Assembly (NCBI GenBank): GCA_034436235.1
Contig: DAOTWB010000123.1
Coordinates: 1 to 14,040, forward strand
Length of the DNA: 14,040 bases
Direction: 5' to 3'
Source of the DNA: CP2-2F sp034436235
GTDB lineage: Bacteria; Chloroflexota; Anaerolineae; Aggregatilineales; UBA2796
The notes below the pieces were generated by a model. That model ran no database searches. It was not told the DNA's origin and was given only the letters and a program-made list of their open reading frames with translations. The translations under genes and the position numbers were made by a program. The first letter of the stretch is position 1, and every line of letters begins with the position of its first letter. Below are positions 8,513 to 14,040 of the stretch, in pieces.

Positions 8513-8542
8513 TTGACTATCCAGTATAAAGCACGATATAAA
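8513..8542 (+). promoter_or_regulatory. Sigma-70-like promoter of the polytopic membrane protein gene
   Basis: TTGACT at 8513-8518 is followed after 18 bases by TATAAA at 8537-8542. This predicts a start near 8550 and a leader of about 36 bases, with GGAG at 8575-8578 as the ribosome binding site, 7 bases before the ATG at 8586. A second TATAAA at 8525-8530 is too close to this -35 box to pair with it. Confidence 0.6.
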
Positions 8543-8551
8543 ATCATGCAA
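8523..8551 (-). promoter_or_regulatory. Candidate promoter of the vWA-tubulin operon
   Basis: On the minus strand TTGCAT (8551-8546) is followed after 17 bases by TATACT (8528-8523). The -10 box matches consensus at five of six positions; the -35 box is weak. The element overlaps the plus-strand promoter, so the two probably compete for polymerase or share a regulator. GGAG (8479-8476) lies 7 bases before the vWA start. Confidence 0.45.
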
Positions 8552-8585
8552 GTCAAGCTAACAGTGCAATCTGCGGAGCTGAATT

Positions 8586-9986
8586 ATGGAAATTTTCTTC
8601 GTAGTTCTTACTTTGATATTATCAGCTGCATCTGCTGCGCTAGTCTTCACGCAAAGAGTACCTGCAAAAATAGTTATAATCTGCTCTTTTCTTCTGGTGT
8701 GGCTAATGCTGTGGCTGTTTTCTCTGTTCTTCTTGCCGCTGGCATCCGCACAGCCGTTGCTCTACTTCAAATCAGAAATAGAGTCTGCCAAGACAATCAT
8801 TGATCAAGCTGAATTTTTCCTCACAGATGGCACTTTCAAGGACATTATAAGCGTCGTCTCGCAAATTTTAGGCGGAATACCGCTGACGCTCTCGACTCTC
8901 TGGCTTCCTTTAACGCTTCTAGACGGCTATGTTTTGCTACATCTTTTCTTCATCGCTATCTTTGGCGCTCTGCTTTTAATCGCAGGTTTATTTTTCATAA
9001 AGAGCAGACTTGCCTCAACAGCTGTAATTGTGCTGAATAGTTTGCTCATCTTCATGCTGATCTCAATAATTCCAAGCGTCGATCAGCTCGGCGCACTTGA
9101 CAACTCAACCATCAACTTTGCATTAGCAGTTCTAGGCGTGACCTATGGAAGCACCGCTGTTTTTATTTTGTTGATGCTGCTCGCCTTCAACGCTGCACAC
9201 GCTTGGTGGTTAGCGTCCGAGCTGTTGCCAAGCGCGACAGCCAATGCCGCATCGAGAGCGCAAAAAGTGCAGCCAGCGCTTTCGCGTTTCTCTCTTGGCG
9301 CATCGAGCGCGCCTAAGCTCAGCAAAAATACTTCTGTGAAGCGCTCAGCTGCAGGCATTGACGCCATCAGTGCGCTCATCGCGCTGATAACTGGCATTGT
9401 TTTAATCTTGAGTTCGCTTTTTCTACCTTTGATCAGCTACTCAAAAGAAGCCTGCGCTGGAAACATGGCATCTTTGAATAGCGCGCTATCTGAGATGCAA
9501 CGTTTGGCGAGCAACCTGCCAACAGAAGTGCGAAGCCAGCTGAACTTCCTGCCGTCTGCCGTGAACGATCCTCAGGAATTGTTCCTGCAAGCTGAGCATA
9601 AAGCGCTGGTTCGAACTATCTGTTCTGAAGATGTGTGGACTCACAGCCTATGGTTCTTGCCGAATGGCGGCGGCGCTTGGACGTTCGCTTTGCTGCTCAC
9701 GCTGACACTTGGCGGCTTGTTGATCTTCGTCGGCGTCACGCGCACAAGAGCCGCTCTCGTGGCGATTGCGCTGTGCGCCTTGACCGCTATAGCGATCCTA
9801 GCCTTAGTTCACGCGCTCGCCACTATCGAAACGTTTGGCTATCACGATGATTTCAGTCTTCGCGTGATCGGCGTGCTAGGCGCAACACAGCCGAGTCTTG
9901 GCGTATGGATACCGCTTCTGATCAGCGCAATTGTCTTGCCAATCTTCCTGCCTTTCTATGTACATCAATCCGATCTACTACGCTGA
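8586..9986 (+). CDS. Polytopic membrane protein with internal duplication, function unknown
   Basis: This 466-residue integral membrane protein has about nine hydrophobic spans: roughly 2-21, 28-52, 114-138, 143-163, 176-202, 256-284, 365-385, 388-412 and 437-458. Two long polar loops lie at about 55-105 and 285-355, probably on the same side of the membrane. The two halves match: LFFLPL (47-52) with LFLPL (278-282), STLWLP with HSLWFLP, GALLLIAGLFFIKSRLA (127-143) with GGLLIFVGVTRTRAALV (376-392), and VLGVTYGSTAVFILL with VLGATQPSLGVWIPLL. A basic, Ser/Ala-rich linker (about 212-255) joins them. I do not recognise a family and see no transporter motif or catalytic residues. It is divergent from the vWA-tubulin operon, which suggests shared regulation. 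Its 5' half looks more AT-rich than neighbouring genes. It overlaps the phosphoesterase end to end by 9 bp. Confidence 0.85.
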   Translation: MEIFFVVLTLILSAASAALVFTQRVPAKIVIICSFLLVWLMLWLFSLFFLPLASAQPLLYFKSEIESAKTIIDQAEFFLTDGTFKDIISVVSQILGGIPLTLSTLWLPLTLLDGYVLLHLFFIAIFGALLLIAGLFFIKSRLASTAVIVLNSLLIFMLISIIPSVDQLGALDNSTINFALAVLGVTYGSTAVFILLMLLAFNAAHAWWLASELLPSATANAASRAQKVQPALSRFSLGASSAPKLSKNTSVKRSAAGIDAISALIALITGIVLILSSLFLPLISYSKEACAGNMASLNSALSEMQRLASNLPTEVRSQLNFLPSAVNDPQELFLQAEHKALVRTICSEDVWTHSLWFLPNGGGAWTFALLLTLTLGGLLIFVGVTRTRAALVAIALCALTAIAILALVHALATIETFGYHDDFSLRVIGVLGATQPSLGVWIPLLISAIVLPIFLPFYVHQSDLLR

Positions 9987-11033
9987 AAAACCATAGTAGT
10001 CGTATGTGAGCCACCATTCTGCGATGTTCGAAATTCTTGGATGGTCGAGCGTCTCTATCAATCCATCCACTTCTTTTCGCCACAACTCGTCAAGTTGCCT
10101 GCGAATCGCGTTGAGCTGCGCTCCGCTGAAGAGCTGCGGCATGAGATCGCGAGTAGCCAATGCGTTGTAAGTCTCAAGGATGAGATCATCGGGCATGTCT
10201 TGCGAGAAGCTATCGCTTTCAAGCTCGTCGTACATCCGTCCGAAAGCGACCACATAATCCGCCGCGACGAAAGTCACTGTGCGCTCGGCTGTATCGAGCA
10301 AGACGCCGTGCGCACGCTTGTTGCCGTTTTGAAGCGGCACGTTATCGCGCGGCTGCCCAACGCTACCCACATTGATCAACACGATGCCTTGCTCTGCGTT
10401 TAAGCCGACAGGTTCGTTGTAGCGCACTGAGCTTAAGCGGACTTGCTCACCTGCAAACTGCGCCAAGAAACTCGAATGGCTGTGACCGATGAAGTAAAGG
10501 CTCAGCCCTGCGCCATTCAACGCTGCTGCTTCAGAGAAGTGAGCGCTGAGCGCGCTCCAGTCTTGTTCATCAGCGCTGGAAGCGCGCTTCGGACGCACGT
10601 AAGGACTGCACACTTTCCGCAAAGGCTGATCGGCAGCCGGCGTGCCATGCACAAAGCTCAGCGAAAGACCGTCCAGCACTTCATGGCGCGTATCAAGGCG
10701 TGCGCTATCTTCGGCAGCGTGCTTCAGCGCTTCCAAGTGACCGTCTCTCATCAAGTGCTTGCGATGGCGCATTGCGCCGAGAATAGCGCGCTTGCTCAGA
10801 TGCAGATCATCGCCGCAGGTTTCGTAGGTCGCCGCGATTTCATGATTGCCAATTCGAAAGTCAGGATCGCGCTGCGCAACTGCTCTGAGCGTCTGAGACG
10901 GACGACCGTAGTATCCGACGATATCGCCCAAACAGCGCACTGCGTCTATGGAATCCTCTCTCACAGCTCTCAGGAGCGCGTTGAGCGCCGCCTGATTGCC
11001 GTGAATATCTGAGATGATGAGAATGCGGCTCAT
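9978..11033 (-). CDS. Calcineurin-like metallophosphoesterase (Metallophos_2 / YfcE type) with C-terminal extension
   Basis: This 351-residue soluble enzyme keeps every dinuclear metal motif: SDIHGN (D9, H11), LGDIVGYYG (D37), GNHE (N63, H64), VHGTP (H127) and GHSH (H182, H184), then NVGSVGQPRD. The family hydrolyses phosphomonoesters or phosphodiesters using two metal ions; the substrate here cannot be read from sequence. The usual core ends near residue 262. About 90 more residues follow, helical, acidic then aromatic, ending WWLTYDYYGFSA, longer than typical family members. Its ATG overlaps the upstream stop by 4 bp (ATGA), so it should be translationally coupled to the 782-residue helical protein. 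AAGGGAA is the ribosome binding site. It could act on a signalling nucleotide or a phosphoprotein in this locus; that is inference only. Confidence 0.9.
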   Translation of the reverse strand: MSRILIISDIHGNQAALNALLRAVREDSIDAVRCLGDIVGYYGRPSQTLRAVAQRDPDFRIGNHEIAATYETCGDDLHLSKRAILGAMRHRKHLMRDGHLEALKHAAEDSARLDTRHEVLDGLSLSFVHGTPAADQPLRKVCSPYVRPKRASSADEQDWSALSAHFSEAAALNGAGLSLYFIGHSHSSFLAQFAGEQVRLSSVRYNEPVGLNAEQGIVLINVGSVGQPRDNVPLQNGNKRAHGVLLDTAERTVTFVAADYVVAFGRMYDELESDSFSQDMPDDLILETYNALATRDLMPQLFSGAQLNAIRRQLDELWRKEVDGLIETLDHPRISNIAEWWLTYDYYGFSA

Positions 11034-13378
11034 TGCGTGTTCCCTTGTTGCTGTGTGCCATTCAAGATAGAGAGCTTCTCGTTGTAATACTTCAGATCGC
11101 TCTCTAGATCGCGTATGAGATTTCGATTTGGATTGCGCCTTGCACGTTCATCTGAAAGCGCAACTTCAACGCCTTTTTTGGCGTCCTCAAGGTATTCGAT
11201 GATACGTTGAACGTCTGACAGATAGCCGTTCAGACCTTGGCACTTCTCAACGAGCGCTTCAGCGCGCTCTTGCAGGCGACTCTTGACCTTCTCAAGAATG
11301 TCATTCAGACCTACCCTGCTCAAATCTTGTTCAACAAGATCGCCGAGCGTGCGCTGATTGCCTGTCCTGCTCACGTCGTAGCTGGCGTAATAGTAGGCAA
11401 GGTCTTCTGGCAGGGCAGGCGACGGCGCGGCGCTGAAGACGTTCTCCAGCACCTGAGGCAGCTTGCTCACAACATCTCTTGCTAGGATTCTACGCAGCTC
11501 GACAATGTCCACTGACGGACGCCAGGCGATGTCCTGAATTGCGTTCAGCCACTCTGCTGTGCTGCCGTATAAGCCTTCGTCCAGCTCGCTGAGCGAAGTC
11601 ACAGGCAACCTGCTGAGCAGGTCATCAACATAATTTGACCAGCCTTCAATGTTCGCCTCCACAGCGAAACCTTCATTGTACGCTCTCAGCAGCCGCTGAC
11701 GCCAGTTATCCCATTGCTCAGCGCGCTTGATCAACTGATCTACGATGCGCTCATGCTCTTCTAGACCTTCGAGCTGATTGTAGAATCTATCGAGCGTGAC
11801 TCTTGGATTGCTGCGCACGAAGGCATTTGGCACCCTGAAGATGCTCACATCCAAAAGGCGCTCGTAACCGCGCAAGCCGCGCACAGCATCGGCTTCTACG
11901 TTGATAGAGTCTAATTGCCGCCTTGCTTCTCGATACAACCTGAGCGGACTCTCTTCCTGGCGGCGCTCAGGTGTGAGCGCTTCTCTGAGCGCTTCTACAG
12001 CCTCTGTAATCCGCCTGAAGTGTGCTTCCAGCTCAGTCCTGAGCCTTCCGAACAAGTTGATCTCGTAGAAGACATCATTGATCTCGTAGAAGACAACATC
12101 TCGCGCAGCGATTCTAACAAGCTCATCTCTGGCTATTGGCACCTCATTCCTCAGCTCTGGGAAGCTCCAAGTTTCCCTGCCGCTCACCTCGCCACTGGTG
12201 CGCAGCAGCTTGATGTACTGCTCTCGCAGTTCCTCCACGCCTTTCGCCACCTCTCTCAGCAGCTCAGTGATGTGGCGCACACTGCGATTTGGCTCTTGGT
12301 TCGGCAAGCCTTCTGCAATTTCTTGGAAGAGTATCGGATTGAACTCAGCAGCCTGATCGGCGTGCCTTCTGAAGCGCCCGAGCGCACGATGGATGCGCCC
12401 GACTTGGCTGTTGAGTTCCTCAAACTTGCCCAGCATTTCCTTGACAGGTTTAGTAGCCAGCTCTCCCAAATACGCCTGACGCTTGTTTTCAAAATACTGC
12501 TTGATAGCTGCCAGCTGCGCGCTGTGCGTGCAGCGCCCCAGCACGCGCTGGATTATCTGATGGGCAGGATGTTGGTTTGTGACCATGTTAGCTGCCATCA
12601 GGGCGTATTCAAGCGCGTGCGCCAGCTCATCGGGCGTAGGGCTGTCATTCGGATTGTTCAAGTCGCGGTCGAAATTGCTCAGCCTATTCAGAATAGCCGC
12701 CAGAAGCTCTTCCTCTGCACGCTCGGCAAGGCGTTTCGTTTGGCGGTAGCGGAACTTCAGCCAGCTCGCCCTGCTGCTCGGTTGACCGATATTGCTGATT
12801 CTCTCAACGGCGTCATTCAAGCCTTCCAAGTCTTCAAAGCAGTAGGTCTCCAAGATGCGGACGCGCTCTAACCATATCACGGTCAGCTCAGGCATCTGAG
12901 CCCGACCCACCCACGTGCGCATGTTCTCGAAGTACTCTGACCACTGCAAGCTGCGTCCCGCTCTGCGCTGTTCGTACAGCCACGTCTCAAGGTGGGCGAG
13001 ATAGCCGTCGATCAGCTGCGGACGGCGTCTCTGCAAGGAATTGTCGTTCAGTTTCTCGAGCGCATCTTCAAAGACGGCGACGTTGCGCTGCCCATGAAGC
13101 GGCTTGAGGCGATGGTATGCGTAGACATCGTAGTAAAGCTCGCCATCTCTTGCGCTGAGCAGGCTGTGCCAACGCGCGTACTCCTCAGCCGTCAGCGGCA
13201 AGCCATGGCTCTCTTCGAACGTCTCGAGCGCTTTTTCGTGTTTCTGTTGATAGCCTCTCAGCAGCTGATCGCGCGTGCGCTCTTTGAACTCACGCCCTTT
13301 TGGATTCTGCCAGACGTTGCGCTCCACGAGATGGTCTAAATCTGTGTGCAAGCGATGCAGCAGGTCTACGTCGTCCAT
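11030..13378 (-). CDS. Large all-helical protein of unknown family, 782 residues
   Basis: I do not recognise this protein. It is hydrophilic, rich in Glu, Arg, Leu and Gln, with no signal peptide, membrane span or Walker A motif. Heptad-like stretches suggest coiled coils, for example around residues 300-410, 430-480 and near the C-terminus (about 690-770). The last residues, GTQQQGNTQ, look disordered. Tryptophans and paired aromatics are scattered through the middle. A seven-residue tandem duplication, VFYEIND then VFYEINL, lies near residues 428-442. It starts 12 bp after the preceding gene with AAAGGA as ribosome binding site, and its stop overlaps the phosphoesterase start, so all three genes form one transcript. 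A scaffold or filament-associated role would fit the helical build, but nothing in the sequence proves it. Confidence 0.85.
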   Translation of the reverse strand: MDDVDLLHRLHTDLDHLVERNVWQNPKGREFKERTRDQLLRGYQQKHEKALETFEESHGLPLTAEEYARWHSLLSARDGELYYDVYAYHRLKPLHGQRNVAVFEDALEKLNDNSLQRRRPQLIDGYLAHLETWLYEQRRAGRSLQWSEYFENMRTWVGRAQMPELTVIWLERVRILETYCFEDLEGLNDAVERISNIGQPSSRASWLKFRYRQTKRLAERAEEELLAAILNRLSNFDRDLNNPNDSPTPDELAHALEYALMAANMVTNQHPAHQIIQRVLGRCTHSAQLAAIKQYFENKRQAYLGELATKPVKEMLGKFEELNSQVGRIHRALGRFRRHADQAAEFNPILFQEIAEGLPNQEPNRSVRHITELLREVAKGVEELREQYIKLLRTSGEVSGRETWSFPELRNEVPIARDELVRIAARDVVFYEINDVFYEINLFGRLRTELEAHFRRITEAVEALREALTPERRQEESPLRLYREARRQLDSINVEADAVRGLRGYERLLDVSIFRVPNAFVRSNPRVTLDRFYNQLEGLEEHERIVDQLIKRAEQWDNWRQRLLRAYNEGFAVEANIEGWSNYVDDLLSRLPVTSLSELDEGLYGSTAEWLNAIQDIAWRPSVDIVELRRILARDVVSKLPQVLENVFSAAPSPALPEDLAYYYASYDVSRTGNQRTLGDLVEQDLSRVGLNDILEKVKSRLQERAEALVEKCQGLNGYLSDVQRIIEYLEDAKKGVEVALSDERARRNPNRNLIRDLESDLKYYNEKLSILNGTQQQGNTQ
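12057..12098 (-). repeat. 21-bp in-frame tandem duplication inside the 782-residue helical gene
   Basis: An 18-bp sequence (TTGATCTCGTAGAAGACA on the plus strand) occurs at 12057-12074 and again at 12078-12095, giving a 21-bp period. The frame is kept and the product carries VFYEIN twice. The near-identity at DNA level points to a recent slippage event or a selected repeat. Confidence 0.85.
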
Positions 13379-13390
13379 GAGTTATCCTTT

Positions 13391-14040
13391 CTAAGGCAAA
13401 AACTTTGCAATCTGCTCTTCGAGTGCTTTGCACCATTCGTTGTAAAGGCGCGCTCGCAAGTCAGGACGCTCTTTTTCAGAGACCTCACGCTCAATGATCT
13501 GCTCAGCTTTCGCAAAGTCGCGCCTGAGATAATCCGAATTGTCAATCAGTGGCACAATATGCCTGTTCCATGTGTCGCGCGCCGCTTGCGTGTCTATAAG
13601 CGTTTGTTCAACATCCGCGGCGATCCTCTCGATGGAGTCTTTGAGAGCTTTGTAGGCTGCTGCGTAGCGCTCGACGGGACGCTCGATCTCTGAGAGTTGA
13701 GCGCGTGCCTCTTCGCAGTAATCGCGTCGCTTTTCATCTGACGGGCTCAGATCGCCGATCTCAAGGCATTTGGACATGGCGCTGCTGAACAGGTAGTAGA
13801 AACGACCTTCTGACCAACGACGCGACTGCGCCGCGTTTCTAGTATCACCGTAGCGGACGGCGTTGTCAAGAACTTCGCGCCAATTGTTGAGGTATTCGCG
13901 GCGCAGTATGCTTTGCAACAAGTCTTTCGGCGCTCGATCGCCTTGCGCTGTGAGCGCCGTCTCGAAGGCGCGCTCAAGTTGCGCAAAGGTTGTCTCTTCA
14001 TCGGCAAGCTGGCGGTACCTGCCGAGTTGTCCTTTCAGCC
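13391..14040 (-). CDS. C-terminal part of a helical protein of unknown function (partial, 5' end beyond window)
   Basis: The frame is open from the window edge to a TAG at 13391-13393, giving at least 216 residues. A TTG at 13921 could be taken as a start, but the frame continues upstream without a stop and with similar helical composition, so I treat the gene as running off the window. The fragment is hydrophilic and helical, rich in Arg, Glu and Ala, with coiled-coil-like stretches and a C-terminus ending EEQIAKFLP. No motif or membrane span is visible. The stop lies 12 bp before the start of the 782-residue helical gene, so the two are in one operon. Its composition resembles that neighbour, but I could not establish homology by eye. 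Confidence 0.75.
   Translation of the reverse strand, partial: LKGQLGRYRQLADEETTFAQLERAFETALTAQGDRAPKDLLQSILRREYLNNWREVLDNAVRYGDTRNAAQSRRWSEGRFYYLFSSAMSKCLEIGDLSPSDEKRRDYCEEARAQLSEIERPVERYAAAYKALKDSIERIAADVEQTLIDTQAARDTWNRHIVPLIDNSDYLRRDFAKAEQIIEREVSEKERPDLRARLYNEWCKALEEQIAKFLP

Larger units (their letters stand above)
8512..8557. repeat. Inverted repeat enclosing the divergent promoters (possible operator)
   Basis: CTTGACT at 8512-8518 and AGTCAAG at 8551-8557 are perfect 7-bp inverted copies, 39 bp centre to centre. One arm supplies the -35 box of the plus-strand promoter; the other touches the -35 region of the minus-strand promoter. It could be a paired regulator site, or simply reflect two similar -35 boxes facing each other. 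Confidence 0.4.

Noticed and set aside
8480..8803. Plus-strand open frame of 107 codons starting in the divergent gap
   Set aside because: It begins upstream of the predicted promoter, overlaps the membrane protein in another frame and lacks a ribosome binding site. The frame from 8586 has GGAG at the right distance.
10443..11012. Plus-strand open frame of 189 codons
   Set aside because: It is antisense to the phosphoesterase, which has all its metal motifs on the minus strand.
11915..12871. Long plus-strand open frame of 318 codons
   Set aside because: It is antisense to the 782-residue helical gene. The minus-strand frame has proper start and stop junctions with its neighbours and a ribosome binding site; this one has none.
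13747..14007. Minus-strand open frame of 86 codons
   Set aside because: It overlaps in another frame the longer frame that stays open from 13391 to the window edge and fits the operon spacing.

Overview
The window looks like bacterial chromosome with moderate GC, tightly packed genes and good Shine-Dalgarno sites. Most genes lie on the minus strand. I see no rRNA, tRNA, CRISPR array, insertion sequence or phage gene. Long multidomain proteins, an exported von Willebrand A protein and a non-FtsZ tubulin-family protein would fit a filamentous or envelope-complex lineage such as Chloroflexota. That placement is an inference with low confidence.

Layout. (1) Positions 14040 to 9978, minus strand, hold three genes: the C-terminal part of a helical protein, a 782-residue helical protein of unknown family, and a calcineurin-like metallophosphoesterase. 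They are separated by 12 bp and then by a 4-bp ATGA overlap, so they are almost certainly one operon. (2) Positions 8586 to 9986, plus strand, hold one polytopic membrane protein with an internal duplication. Its stop overlaps the phosphoesterase stop tail to tail by 9 bp. (3) The 117-bp gap at 8469-8585 holds two opposing sigma-70-like promoters inside a 7-bp inverted repeat. (4) Positions 8468 to 1, minus strand, hold an exported vWA protein with a transmembrane segment and an FHA-like C-terminus, then a 1168-residue tubulin/FtsZ-superfamily protein, then a second tubulin-like protein that runs off the window. A strong stem-loop and an extended -10 box sit between the two tubulin-like genes.

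How the genes may work together. The first tubulin-like protein keeps both glycine-rich nucleotide loops (GVGGTG and GGTGSG). The second is colinear with it but has EFAGAN in place of GGTGSG, so it looks like a non-catalytic partner. The vWA protein has an intact MIDAS, three Ig-like repeats outside the membrane, one membrane span and an FHA-like domain inside, so it could link an external ligand or matrix to a cytoplasmic filament. This resembles the proposed FtsZ-like/vWA membrane-remodelling system (Makarova and Koonin, 2010, recalled from memory). The duplicated membrane protein, the two helical proteins and the phosphoesterase are candidate further components. No kinase or P-loop GTPase is visible in the window.
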